Source of the DNA: Pisolithus tinctorius
Taxonomy: Eukaryota > Basidiomycota > Agaricomycetes > Boletales > Pisolithaceae
Length of the DNA: 64,000 nt
Assembly (NCBI GenBank): GCA_024663395.1
Contig: JANFAH010000052.1
Coordinates: forward strand, 310,001 to 374,000
Direction of reading: 5' to 3'
Both the position numbers and the translations under genes were made by a program. The notes below the pieces were generated by a model that was given only the letters and a program-made list of their open reading frames with translations, had not been told where the DNA came from and ran no database searches. Shown here piece after piece: positions 22,489 through 33,906 of the stretch; within the stretch, counting starts at the first letter, position 1; each line of letters opens with the position of its first letter.

Positions 22489-25435
22489 CCCCCCCTCAAG
22501 TTGGATGTAGACTGAGCTTGACAGCAAAATGTTTCACTTTGGGTGATGGCAAGGCTTTCATCAAGGTATCAGCAATCATATCAGCAGTCAGGCAATAGAT
22601 CAGACAGATCTTGCCATTTTCAACAACCCAGTGGATGAAGTGGAAATGGATGTCAATATGTTTGGTGCATGCATGATACTGATGGTCTTTGGTGAGTGCA
22701 ATAGCTGATTGATTATCTGAGAACAATGTGATTGGCTCGGTGAGTGGCCCAAATAGCTCTCTGATGAGCAACTGAAGCCATAAGGCTTCCTTGGCTGTGT
22801 GGGTAGCTGCCACATACTTGCTCTCTGTCATCGACAGTGAGATGATTTCCTGTCGTTTGTTTAGAAGACCACAATATGGCTCCACCATTGATTAGGAATG
22901 TATACCCAGAGACTGCCCTACAGTCTTCTGCCATACTGCCATCTGTGTCAGCATATCCAATGAGCACTTTCAATACTCCACCATATGTCAATCTCAAGTC
23001 CTTCATTCCAAGGAGGTAACAGTAAATTCTTCTGACTGTGTCCCAATGGGGCATCCCAGGGTTTCCAGAGAAGCATGAGATGGTAGTGACAGCATACAAG
23101 ATATCAGGGCAAGTGCCAAGAGAGGCATACATCAGTGAACTGACAGCCTCACGGTATGGTATGTGTTTCATTGCAGCAAACTCAGTGCCAGTGGAGGGTG
23201 ACTGACCAGAATGGAGCTTTGTGCTAGGCTCCATGGGATTTGATACCAGCTTTAGTTCATTGAAACTGAAACAACAAATGATCAACTCGATGTAGGGATG
23301 CTGGCACAAGGATATAGTGTGGTCATCTCTGTTCCTTGTCACTTCTATCCCGAGTAACCAGTGGAGCTTGCTGAGGTCAGTGATCTCGACATGTTTTCTG
23401 ATGTCCTTCTTAAACTCCTCAATTTCGCTTAGAAGCATAGCAGCAATGGTGCAGTTGTCAATGTGTACAACAATGATTATGAGCTCACTGGTGCTGCATC
23501 ATCGAAAATATATGGCTTGGTTGACAGAACATTGGGTGAACTTTAGCTTGTCTACTAATATTTCAACTAGCCTTTGGTACCAGTGATGACCACTTTGCTT
23601 TAGGCCATACAGAGTTTTGCAAAGATGACAGACCTTGCACAGGTGATCAGCAGATTCAAATCTGGGAGGCTGGTGCATGTAGATGATTTCATTGTTGGTG
23701 AGTGTGCCATTTAGATATGCCCATTTAATGTCTATCTGATGGAGTTCTAGATCAGAGCAAGCAGCCATCATGAGCACAATGCAAATGGACACAAGTGTTG
23801 CCACAGGTGCAAAAGTATTGAAGTAGTTGATCCCTTCAACCTGTGAAAAGCCTTGGGCTACAAGCCTGGCTTTGTGTTGCACAACATTTCCTGTGGCATC
23901 CTTCTTGGCTCTGAACACCCATTTTGAACCTACAACATTGGCACCAGGCAGTAGGTCAATGAGTTCCCAGGTTCCTGCATTTCGCAGCATGGCTAACTCC
24001 TCTCTTATTCTGCCTTCCCATTGTGGCCAGTCGGGATGGCAACAAGCTTCAGCCAGCAAGCTGGGCTTGAGGGCCTCTGTCTCAGTGGTAACCTCATCCA
24101 TGGTCATAGCAAGGTTGATGTTGCAAAGAACATCATCAGGGTCTTCTATGATGGATGCGAGCAGGGCTGCAGCTCCATCCTCCCCCTCAAGTCTGGCTGG
24201 ATTTGCTTGGTCTTCGACAACAGTAGGTAGCTGGACTCCTATGGGTATTTCAGGTACACCATGGCAATTGGTGCTTCCTTTTCCAGTGAGAATCTCTGTG
24301 AGACATTGGCTAGGCTTACAGATTCATTTTGTGGCAGGTGGTTCAGCTGGAGGTGGTGGGGGCACAGGATGAGCTGGGGCAACATGTGGGGACACTGGGA
24401 CTTCTTTTGTCTTTTCTATGGGAGCTAGAGGCATTAACATTGCATTCAGTAAGTAACTGTCTTCTTCCTCCCCCTCACAAGGTAATGACTCAGCTGAGGA
24501 GGGATTCCAGTATGTGTTTCTTTCAACAGTGACTGACTTCCTTTCAGGCCAGTATACATGACAGCTGTTGGGGCTGTTGTCATCAATCCCAACCCATCAC
24601 CCCTCCATGATGCATCCTCCTAACTTAGTTCCACCCTCAACATGTACCCAGACACTTGAGCCCCATGCACAGACCTGACTAAGATCTGGTTTCTTCCCAG
24701 TTGCAGCTTCGAGGGGCATTCTGCCATCAAGCACTTCGGTGGGAGTCCTGTTCTTCAACCAGATGGCATGTCATACTGCTTCTCCCCATAGAGTGCAAGG
24801 CAAGCCACTCTCATGCAACATGGCATGAACTTTCTCCAGCAGAGTGTGATTGAGATGCTCAGTGACTCTGTTGTGCTGTGGGGTATCATGCATGGTGAGC
24901 TTCTGCTTCGTTCCAGCTGCCCTGAGGTACATCACAAATTCTTTTCCTAGGTACTTACCACCTCAATCAGAATGAAGAGTCTTCATGCAGGCATTATGTT
25001 GGGTGTGACACCAGGCCTCAAAATCTTTATAGGCCAAGAAAGCTTCACTTTTCTGACAGAGGAGATGGATATAGATGAGTCATGTCTTGTCATTGGTGAA
25101 TGAGATGTAGTAACACCATTCTCCAAGAGTTTCAACAGGTGCAGGTCCCCAGAGGTCAGTATGCACTTCTTCCATGAATTCAGTAGCTTGGTCTCTGACA
25201 TGTTCCTTTGTGACAGGCTTTCTGGTTGCCTTTGCATATACACAAGCTTCACAGAAGGTCAGTTCATCCTTTGACAAGTTGAATTTTAGTCCTGACACAA
25301 GTCCCTTTTCAGCTAAGTGGCAGGCAGCAGTCAGAGATATGTGACCCATCCTTTGGTGAAGCTCCATGATGGTAACTGTTTCAGTCATGGAGTTCACTTC
25401 ATTGTGATCATTGTTGTGAATGACACAATAGAGAC
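22489..25435 (-). pseudogene. Copia F integrase, reverse transcriptase and RNase H
   Basis: From the gypsy 1 border downward: integrase zinc region (ELHQRMGHISL ... CEACVYAKATRKP, H-H-C-C intact), core starting EVHTDLWGPAP with a TGA soon after, a variable linker, then RT (24107-22713: ELAMLRNAGTWELI, VGSKWVFRAKKDA, DIKWAYLNG, YGLKQSGHHW). The polymerase box reads VVHIDNCT where HVDD is expected, so a catalytic Asp is Asn. RNase H (SMTESKYVAATHTAKEALW, DNQSAIALT, KHIDI) ends at 22496 directly before the polypurine tract. Several stops; CpG-poor. Confidence 0.88.
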
Positions 25436-25887
25436 TGTTACATTTCACCCCTAACTTTTCCTCTTTACTGTACGATTGCCTTGCTTTTGATCCGTTGGAC
25501 TTAGTTTCCTTTCTAGAGCCATCTTCTCTCTGATCCGATGGCTCTCTATTCCCACCACTAGCATTACTAGCTCGTTACATGCTTAGGACATGTGTCATCA
25601 TTGTTCAACCAATGGCGTAGTTACCTCGGGTACATGAGGACACCTCATGGTCCTCTCTCTGTAGTATTTAGACCACCGGCTCAAGTCCTGGAAACCCAGA
25701 CTTGAGCTGCTCAATCTTACGCAGCGTTCTCAGAACTTCGCCCTCAGTGTCCCTAACAAGGACCACTCCTACCGGCATTGCCCCAAATCCTCTGTCATTT
25801 ACAGAGGTTACTGCAGCCATTTGCTCAGTAGAAACCACAGTCTGCGTTTGAGCTCTCCCTATGTCTTGACTTCGGTCAAGTGTAACA
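25436..25887 (+). repeat. 5' LTR of gypsy 1
   Basis: 452 bp, TGTTACATTTC...GTGTAACA. Compared by eye with the 3' LTR (31827-32278) there are about 19 mismatches at about 15 positions, all of them explained as CpG to TpG or CpA. Confidence 0.97.
25665..25708 (+). promoter_or_regulatory. Predicted promoter and transcription start of gypsy 1
   Basis: TATTTA at 25665-25670 lies 33 nt upstream of AGACTTGAGCT (25698-25708). The latter is the predicted mRNA 5' end because its exact complement forms the primer-binding site after the LTR. Confidence 0.6.
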
Positions 25888-25900
25888 AAAGCTCAAGTCT
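25888..25900 (+). promoter_or_regulatory. Self-priming type primer-binding site of gypsy 1
   Basis: Two bases after the LTR the sequence AGCTCAAGTCT (25890-25900) is the exact reverse complement of the 11 nt at 25698-25708 in the same LTR. This is the arrangement of Tf1-type self-priming, where the first 11 nt of the mRNA prime minus-strand synthesis. No match to a tRNA 3' end (TGG start) is present. Confidence 0.65.
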
Positions 25901-25952
25901 ACAGCCTTTGGCTGAAACGGTCACTGCTTAGTGCACCACCACGAACCCCTGA

Positions 25953-27086
25953 AACAACCGATGTTGGGCGCCGTTGCGACCCACTCGTGAAGAATCATCA
26001 TCTGACAAAGAACAGGAGAGCACTGTCACAGACACCTCCTCCAACGAACCCGAACAACTGGATAGAGGCTTTACCTCTGGTATCCTCTCAAACCTCTTCA
26101 CCCAGTCCCTCACTTCACTTGGTACGCCAATCCCACCTGTACCCGCCACACTTCCTACACCCCCGATCCCCCCACCGAATACGATGTCTGGTTCATCGTC
26201 GAAGGGAACGACTGCCATCTCTGGAGTCAAACCCACTGAATTGAAGATTGGTGCTCCAACTGATTTTGATGGAGACCAAAAGAATGCCATGAGCTGGCTG
26301 TACTCCATACAGACCTACCTCTTGGTCAACGAAGAATTGTATGACACTGACACCAAGAAGGTGGTCTATGCCCTGTCGTACATGAAGAAAGGTGTCGCCC
26401 ATTCCTGGGCCGCCACCTACCAGAAAATAGCTCTGGAGAAAACTAATCCAAGCTTTGGAACCTTCACAGATTTTGTGAAGAATTTTAAGGAGTCATTCAC
26501 CTCTGCCGACACCACAGGAACTGCAATCGCCAAGTTGCGAACCCTGAAACAGAAAGAATCGGTCGAACAGTATATCACCGATTTCTGGACTGCTGCGGCA
26601 GACTCGACCATCACTGAAGATGTTGCCTTGATCGAGTTCTTCTCTCAGGGACTCAAACCTTTCATCGCAAACAGGATTCACATGATGGAAACCACTCCCA
26701 CCAAAATTACTGAGTGGTACACCCAGGCGCAAAAGTTCGACGCCAAGTGGAGAAAGGTGAACGAGTTCTCTACAAAGAAAGAAAAGAAAATGTTCCACCC
26801 TAGGAACAATTTTGCTGAAGAAAAAGATCCAAATGCTATGGACGTGGATGGAGTGAGACTCTCCAAAGAAGAACGAGACCATCACATCAAAGAAGGAAGA
26901 TGTTTCGGTTGTGGAAACAAAGGACACCTCTCTCGAGAATGTCCAGACAAAGGGAAGACTCCCCAAAAGAAAGTCAAGAAAATCTGCAAAATTGTAGAAG
27001 TAGAGGAAAGCGACGATGAAGAAAGAGTCACTGGCCCATCCATCGCTCTGGTAAACATCGCTAGAGCTCTTGGAAAGGATTTTTAA
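25953..27086 (+). CDS. Gypsy 1 Gag (capsid and nucleocapsid)
   Basis: Open from 25953 to TAA at 27084-27086 without a break. The N-terminal part is Pro/Ser/Thr-rich; the retrotransposon gag core runs through FDGDQKNAMSWL, YALSYMKKGVAHSWA, FKESFTSADTTGTA and VEQYITDFW. A zinc knuckle C-x2-C-x4-H-x4-C (CFGCGNKGHLSREC) lies near 26902-26943. No in-frame ATG occurs before 26184, so the true start is unclear; ATG 26184 lies before the gag core, while a TTG at 25974 would add about 70 residues. Gag ends ...KDF in GATTTTTAA, where pol continues in the -1 frame. It packages the element RNA in cytoplasmic particles. Confidence 0.85.
   Translation, partial: NNRCWAPLRPTREESSSDKEQESTVTDTSSNEPEQLDRGFTSGILSNLFTQSLTSLGTPIPPVPATLPTPPIPPPNTMSGSSSKGTTAISGVKPTELKIGAPTDFDGDQKNAMSWLYSIQTYLLVNEELYDTDTKKVVYALSYMKKGVAHSWAATYQKIALEKTNPSFGTFTDFVKNFKESFTSADTTGTAIAKLRTLKQKESVEQYITDFWTAAADSTITEDVALIEFFSQGLKPFIANRIHMMETTPTKITEWYTQAQKFDAKWRKVNEFSTKKEKKMFHPRNNFAEEKDPNAMDVDGVRLSKEERDHHIKEGRCFGCGNKGHLSRECPDKGKTPQKKVKKICKIVEVEESDDEERVTGPSIALVNIARALGKDF
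27080..27086 (+). promoter_or_regulatory. Gag-pol -1 frameshift site of gypsy 1
   Basis: GAT TTT TAA: slipping back one base on the T5 run gives TTT TTA AAT and enters the pol frame, which is open from here. Gypsy 2 has the same context (GAT TTT TGA, 50206-50214). Confidence 0.55.
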
Positions 27087-30000
27087 ATGGGAACTCTGTG
27101 TTGATGCCAGATGTTCCCCAAACTAAGGACAGTCTAGTTTCTGTTGCACCTGTACTTGTAACATCTACACCAGAACGTACTATGCAGATTCCCATCTCCC
27201 TTTACACATCAGAAACTACTCAGAAAGTCGTCAACACTACTGCTCTGGTTGACTCCGGAGCAGAAATTTCCTGCATTGATTGGGGCTTTGTGCAAAAGCA
27301 CCGAGTCCCCACTCAGCGCCTCACCAAACCCATCCTCGCCAAAAACACCAATGGAACCCAGAACTCAAAAGGAAGAATATTGTTTTCCGCCACTCTCTAC
27401 TTCAAAGTTAAAGGACTCGTCCACCAGTCCTTTTTCCATGTCATCAATTGTGGAACGGAAAACGTCATTCTGGGTCTCCCCTGGCTCCAAGAAAACAACC
27501 CTGTTGTGGACTGGAGGATGGGCACATTGTCTATTGACGAGAAAACTGATAGATCAAAGGAATTAAGACGCAACGTCTCTTCCGTTGCCATCGAGGAACC
27601 AACTGTGAATCTTGTGTCCCCTGCTGAAAAGAAAGGGATAAACAAATTCATGGACTATGAAGAACCAGAGGATGAAACCATCTGAGCACACTTCATGATG
27701 TCGGTTGGAAAACTTGTCGAAGAAGCGAAGAAGATTAATCCCAACAATAGTCTTCTTCGAAAGATCACCACAGCTATGGAGCTAGCCCAAGAAGAACACA
27801 AGAAGAAACCGAGAGCTGTCCTTCCTGAAGACTACAAGGACTTCGCCTCGGTCTTTGAGAAACCCTCTGATGGAGTTTTACCTCCATCACGACCATATGA
27901 CCATGCCATAAACCTTGTAGAGGACTTTGTCCCCAAGGTGGCTAAAGCATATCCGCTCTCTCCCTCTGAACGAGAGTCTGTGGAGAAGTTTATTGAAGAA
28001 AACCTTCGAGAGGGAAAGATTCGCCCCTCGAAGTCCCCCCAAGCCGCCCCTTTCTTCTTCGTAGGAAAGAAAGATGGCTCCTTGCGCCCTTGCCAGGACT
28101 ACAGGTACCTAAACAAGAATACAGTGAAGGATGCATATCCCCTTCCCCTCATTTCTGACCTCGTAGACAAGCTGAAAGGAGCCTCTATCTTTACAAAGAT
28201 GGACGTCAGGTCTGGCTATAACAATGTTCGAATCAAAGAAGGAGACCAATGGAAGGCCGCATTCATCACACACAAAGGTCTCTTTGAACCAACTGTTATG
28301 TTCTTCGGACTATGCAATTCCCCCACCACTTTCCAGTGATTCATGAATGACTCCTTCTGAGACATGATTGCTGAAGGATGGTTGGTCGTCTACATGGATG
28401 ACCTCCTCATCTTTTCAAACAACCCCAAAGAACACAAACAAAGAACCCGTCATGTCCTCGAAAGAATGAGAGAACTTTCTCTCCCTCTAAAATTGGAAAA
28501 ATGTCATTTTGATCTTGCCGAGGTGGAATACCTTGGCATGATTATCAAAGAAAACACCATCGCCATGGACCCCGTCAAAGTCCAAGGCATTGCCGAATGG
28601 CCTGTTCCGAAAAAGGTCAAGGATGTGCGAGCCTTCCTAGGATTCGCAAACTTTTACAGAAGATTCGTCCCTTACTACTCGGACATTGCACGACCACTCA
28701 TTGACCTTACCAAGAAGACGGTCAACTGGAGTTGGTCAAAAAGGTGTCAGGACGCCTTTGAACTCCTAAAGAGAATCTTCATGGCGCAACTGACTCTTCG
28801 AATGCCTGATACCTCTCAACCATTTGCAATTACTACAGATGCGTCCAAGTACGCAACAGGGGGAATCCTCCTTCAAGAAGATTCGAATGGACAGTGGCAA
28901 CCCTGTGCCTTTCTGTCCCAATCGTTTAACCCTGCAGAAAGAAACTACGACATATATGACAGAGAACTGCTTGGGGTTATTCAAGTGTTGAAATCTTGGA
29001 GACATTATCTCCATGGATCCCCTTTCCCGGTTAAGGTCTTCACAGACCATAAAGATCTAACATACTTCAAGTCACCTCAAAACTTGAATCGTCGCCAGGC
29101 CCGCTGGCTCCTTGACCTTGCAGACTTTGATCTGCAATTAGAACACATCCCAGGAAAAGACCTGGCCGCACCTGATGCACTCTCCCGCTGACCTGACCAT
29201 ATCCCCAAAGATGATGAAGATAACAAAGGAGTTACTCTCCTTCCACAAACCATGTTCGTTAACCTCATCGACACCAACCTCACTCAGAAAGTTACATCAT
29301 CTTCTATGAACGATCCCGTTGTCCAGACTGCACTTCATGCCATAGAAAACGTTGACATGCCACTCCCATTCAAATCCCACCTCTCCAATTGGAAGTTTGA
29401 CAATGGAGTGTTACTCTACAAAGATTGGGTGTATATCCCCAATGATCCTACCCTCTGACAGACTGTCGTGTCCAACCACCATGACCACCCCTCTGCCGGA
29501 CACCCTGGTGTCTTGAAAACCCGACAACTCGTTTCATCCGAGTTCTGGTGGCCTGGACTTGCATCTTTCGTCCGAAAATACATCGAAGGCTGTGCCACGT
29601 GCCAGCAAAACAAGGTCAACACGCACCTGACAACGCCACCCCTTACGCCTATTCCCTCCACCTCGACCTGCCCTTTCCAACAGATCTCTTGCGATCTGGT
29701 CACTGACCTACCCTTGTCAAATGGTTCTGATTCCCTTTTGGTTGTGGTAGACCATGGGCTTACAAAGGGGGTAATCTTAACACCGACCAAGAAAACTGCC
29801 TCCACTGCTGATATTGCAGCATTGTTTTTCAAGAAAGTCTACTCCCGCTTCGGGTTGTATGACAAAATCATATCAGATCAAGGCCCTCAGTTCGCCTCCA
29901 CCTTTGCTAAAGAACTCGCATCCCTTTTAGGATACTCTCTTGCCCTGTCAATGGCTTATCACCCACAAACTGATGGGGAAACCGAACGCATAAACCCAGA

Positions 30001-31789
30001 AGTGGAGACCTATCTCCGCATATTTTGCCAAAACGACCCCACCTCATGGGTGAACAACCTACCAATGGCCGAGTTCGCACACAACCATCGCCCACACTCT
30101 GTCACTCATCAATCTCCGTTCTACCTCATGTACGGATATGAACCAAAACCCCTTCTGTCCCTAATCGCGGAAACCCACCTTCCTGCCGCTGAGTCTAGAC
30201 TCGAGGAACTCCGAAAAGCTAGAGAAGAAGCCCTTGCAGCCCATGATCTAGCCAGAAAAACTATGAAAGACCGCTCGTCACGACCCTTCACCCCGTTCCA
30301 GAAGGGTGATAAAGTTTGGCTAGAAGCACGCAATTTGAAATGCTCCTATGAAAATAGGAAGCTTGCACCCAAATGAGAAGGACCCTTCACTATCGCCAAC
30401 GTCCTGTCTCCCATTACGTATCGCCTCACGATTCCCTCACGATGGAAGATTCATAACATCTTCCACACTTCTCTCCTATTGCCCTATCGTGAAAATGACA
30501 TTCATGGACTGAACTTCCCAGCTCCACCACCTGATCTAGTCAACGAGGAAGAAGAGTACAAAGTTGAGGCGATAGTCGGCCATAAAAGGTCTGGCCGCAG
30601 ACACGCCTTCTTAATCAAATGGAAAGGCTACCCTTCTTCCGAAAACTCATGGCAGAAAGAGGCCCACCTTGAACATGCGGATGATACGCTCTCTGCATAT
30701 AAGAAACACTTCCCAAGAGACTTCCCCCCTCAGAAACAACCCACTCGACATTCCACCCGTACTGTCAGAAACGTCTCTCTTGAAATGCCTCCTCGCCACT
30801 ACACCTACCCCTGTGAACCCTCTCGCCATCACACTCTGTTTGCTCGTCGGCAACAACAGCCCGCTAGTGATCAGATGATCGCTTCGTATCGACTCTTCAT
30901 CGCTGACCCTGCCATCATCGGCACCGTTTACCACGAAGTGGACGAGGACTCCCCACTAGACCTCATGTATCATGCTACTATCCAAGCCCTTTGGCTTGAG
31001 GAACTTTCTCATTATGTCAACTGCCAGAACCCCCTTCTGTCCCCCACCCGTACCATCCTGAATGAAATCGCCATCCAACAGGTTCCCCTCTTGCTTAGAC
31101 TTTTTGATGTCCTTGGAGGCACGGACCTCATCTACAATGTTCGTCAGTATCCTATGTTGATCGCCCCTCCTCCTCCTGGGTCTAGAAAACCCTTGACTGC
31201 AACCTCCCCTCCAGTTGCCTCCATGTCATCCTCCCCTCCGGCATTGTCACTGTCATCGTCCTCCCACTCTTCCTGCTCTCTCCGAAGAGCCGATAGACCT
31301 CGCGCCTGCTGCATGTCAGGCCCTAATCCTCAACCTTGTGAGTCTCACAGTTCGCCGTCTGAAGTAGACCCTGAGACTGCCTTTGGCGTCTCCCGTGCAG
31401 AACTTGACTACACGTTAAACATCGTCGAAACCCTTGCACAGTTGCCGCCGACCCCTGTGCTGAATGCTATGACTGAGTTCGATAGGCCTCTTACTCCGTC
31501 CGATCCACGCTATCGTCAAGTGTGTTACGTCTGTCGCCATCTTGGCCATATCTGCATCAACTGTGGACTGTATGAATGTCCCCTTTGTCACGCCACTCGT
31601 CCCGGGCATACTCAGGCCCAATGCCCTTCTATATGCCCTCGTCGTCCTTTACAGGACAGAATAGCTACCCCCACCCTGGTAGATGATCGTACCCTCGTTG
31701 GGAGTGAGGATAATGACTTGTATGACAATGATTTTGACTTTGATGACTCTGCCATCAGCAACATGACCGGAGAGCCTTATGGAGAGTAG
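27083..31789 (+). pseudogene. Gypsy 1 Pol (PR-RT-RH-IN-chromodomain plus zinc-knuckle tail), six TGA codons
   Basis: One reading frame spans 4.7 kb with no indel. Order: protease (ALVDSGAEIS, ~27244), RT (FFVGKKDGSLRPCQDYRYLN; box VVYMDDLLIF ~28388), connection (RAFLGFANFYRRF), RNase H (TTDASKYATGGIL; TDHKDLTYF), integrase zinc finger (H...H...CATCQ, 29478-29600), core (VVVDHGLTKG, ISDQGPQFAS, GETERIN), C-terminal domain (FTPFQKGDKVWLEA), chromodomain (YKVEAIVGHK ... LIKWKGYPSSENSW, ~30556-30660). A ~360-residue extension follows, ending with two cysteine/histidine knuckles (CYVCRHLGHICINC and CPLCHATRPGHTQAQC, ~31527-31640) and an acidic tail. Stops, all TGA: 27683, 28337, 28358, 29189, 29456, 30374; at least five sit where the family has Arg. 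Otherwise well preserved. Confidence 0.93.
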
Positions 31790-31813
31790 TTGAAGTCAGG
31801 GACTTCAATGCTT

Positions 31814-31826
31814 AGAAAGGGGGTAA
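31814..31826 (+). promoter_or_regulatory. Polypurine tract of gypsy 1
   Basis: AGAAAGGGGGTAA directly before the 3' LTR; primer for plus-strand DNA synthesis. Confidence 0.75.
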
Positions 31827-32278
31827 TGTTACGTTTCACCCCTAACTTTTCCTCTTTACTGTATGATTGCCTTGCTTTTGATCCGTTGGACTTAGTTTCC
31901 TTTCTAGAGCTGTCTTCTCTCTGATCCGACGGCTCTCTATTCCCACCACTAGCATTACTAGCTCATTACATGCTTAGGACATGTGTCGTTGTTGTTCAAC
32001 CAATGGCGTAGTTACCTCGGGTACATGAGGACACCTCATGGTCCTCTCTCTGTAGTATTTAGACCACCGGCTCAAGTCCTGGAAACCCAGACTTGAGCTG
32101 CTCAATCTTATGCAGCATTCTCAGAACTTCGCCCTCAGTGTCCCTAACAAGGACCACTCCTACCGGTGTTGCCCCAAATCCTCTGTCATTTACAGAGGTT
32201 ACCACAGCCGTTTGCTCAGTAGAAACCACAGTCTGCATTTGAGCTCTCCCTACGTCTTGACTTCAGTCAAGTGTAACA
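31827..32278 (+). repeat. 3' LTR of gypsy 1
   Basis: 452 bp, same length as the 5' LTR, ending GTGTAACA before the GAGAC duplication. Confidence 0.97.
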
Positions 32279-32283
32279 GAGAC

Positions 32284-33894
32284 CAGCTTTGGACTTGGGG
32301 ACACATCCAACAATGTTGTTGGTGGGGTTCCTGATGATGCAGGTGCCTTCAGTGAAGGTGATGGAGTACCCTAGCTGATCAAGGCGGCCAACTGATATGA
32401 GGGTGTATCCTACCTTGGGCGAATATAGCACCTCCATAAGTCACAATTTAGTCACATCATACCTGTTTGGTACTTCTATGACCATCTCCCCCATAGCTGT
32501 GGCATTAAAGAGATGTTTGTTTGCCACTGAGAATGACTTAGGCAGTATGCTTGTTAGGGCCTCAAATCTCTCCTTGTAGGGGGAGATGTGACAAGTGGAT
32601 CTGGAATCATAGAGTTTGATGACATGCGCATTAATAGGGCTGTCGTTTACAAGGTTTGTGAACTCTGGGGAGGTTTCAGTGGGCTCATCAGGACTCAAGC
32701 CATTTCCACAAGGTGAGTCCTTGCCATCCACTTCCTCCACCTCACTGAACCAGTCCTCATCACAGGCATTGAAGTGTTGCCAATATTCATCATTGTCATC
32801 CAAAAATACACTCAATGGATCAGGGAGCATCACCTCATCATCCAGCTCATCCAAGGTGTGGGCCAAGAAGACGCCCTCTTCATCAGAGTCAAGCATTACA
32901 GCATGAGTGGATCCATTTGTAGTAGTGGATGAAGCTTCTTTCTTTTTATCAGGATCAGGACATTGAGACTTGTAGTGCTCCCTCAATGCAGTTCCAGCAG
33001 GGTCCATGCTGGCAAGTGTGCCCTCTGGAGCTTCCTCCTCAACCTCTCCAACTCCCTCATCCTTGATTAGGGGAGTTCCCTGGGGTCATGGCCAAGGCTA
33101 CATCACCTTCACAGGTTCTTTGCTTAGGACATGAGTGCTGCATCTCCTTGCAGCTTCATCTTTCTGATTCCTCGATAATAAGGGAGATGAGAATATCAGG
33201 GTCGATAGTTTGCATTGGGCTGTACAAACAAGTGGTTGTGAGCTGGCCAGATGCGAAGCTAGCAAGGTATTTGGGTAAGGATTGGATGATGGTCGATCGA
33301 TAGTCCTTTTCTTTGATCTGTATGCTGATGGCTGCTAACTTGTCTCTCTTTGTATGCAGATCATCCAAGAATTGGCAGACATCACCATCAGCAGGGCATT
33401 GCATGCCTAAAAACTTCATTTGCAGATCTGTTTGAGTGTAAGCTCCCTTTTTGGTGTACTCGTGAATGATCTCATTCCACATGCCAGTGATGCTGCTAAG
33501 GCCATGCACCCAGAGGGCAGTGGAATCAGGGATCCATTGGGTAAGTCAGTGCTTCACCATATTCTTGCTCTTTTGCCATTTTGCAAGCTCATCAGGGTCT
33601 GGGGGGACTATATGTAGTTACAAAACTGTCCTCATTGGTAGAAGTTGTGTCACTGGGGCAAGAGGAGGTACCATTGAAATGGGACCAAAGTTCTTTTGCT
33701 TTGATGGCAGTCTGGAAGCAAAGGGAAAAGATCACCCAGTTCATGCCTTTGATGTCAAGCTTTGGAACATTGCCCAGGAGGGTGTTGGTGGTGACAGGGA
33801 TAGCAGTAGTCATTTTGAGGGGTAATTGAGAACTGGTTTGGCAGCAAGAATATTGAAACAAAAGGTGAGACATTCATGGGCTATTTAGAGTGTG
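32284..33894 (-). pseudogene. Copia F gag and protease
   Basis: Starting near 33813 the minus strand reads MTTAIPVTTNTLLGNVPKLD and continues with a UBN2-type gag (WVIFSLCFQTAIKAKELWSH; DLQMKFLGMQCPADGDV; KRDKLAAISIQIKEKDY). After shifts, the frame at 33007-32441 carries an acidic linker and the protease site YDSRSTCHISPYKERF, where the catalytic D-S-G is D-S-R. It runs into the gypsy 1 insertion at 32283. No intact zinc knuckle was seen. CpG-poor. Confidence 0.8.
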
Positions 33895-33906
33895 GGGCTC
33901 ATAACC
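33895..33906 (-). promoter_or_regulatory. Primer-binding site of copia F (tRNA-iMet anticodon-loop type)
   Basis: Plus strand GGGCTCATAACC directly beside the 5' LTR. This is the anticodon stem-loop sequence of eukaryotic initiator tRNA-Met (CAU in the loop); the element RNA would pair with a cleaved half-tRNA, as known for Drosophila copia. Confidence 0.7.

Larger units (their letters stand above)
25436..32278 (+). mobile_element. Gypsy 1: full-length chromodomain Ty3/gypsy retrotransposon, TSD GAGAC
   Basis: 6,843 bp flanked by GAGAC at 25431-25435 and 32279-32283, inserted in the pre-integrase region of copia F. Two 452 bp LTRs, a primer-binding region, gag, pol in a -1 frame, chromodomain with a long C-terminal extension, and a polypurine tract. 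CpG-rich compared with its host element, so younger. Confidence 0.97.

Noticed and set aside
27683..30376. UGA recoding (readthrough) in gypsy 1 pol
   Set aside because: Host genes here use TGA as well as TAG/TAA in the normal way, and the TGA sites match former CGA codons with CpG decay all around.
30479..31789. Separate host gene downstream of gypsy 1 integrase
   Set aside because: It is in the same frame as pol, begins with the chromodomain and ends before the polypurine tract; it is the Pol C-terminus after the TGA at 30374.
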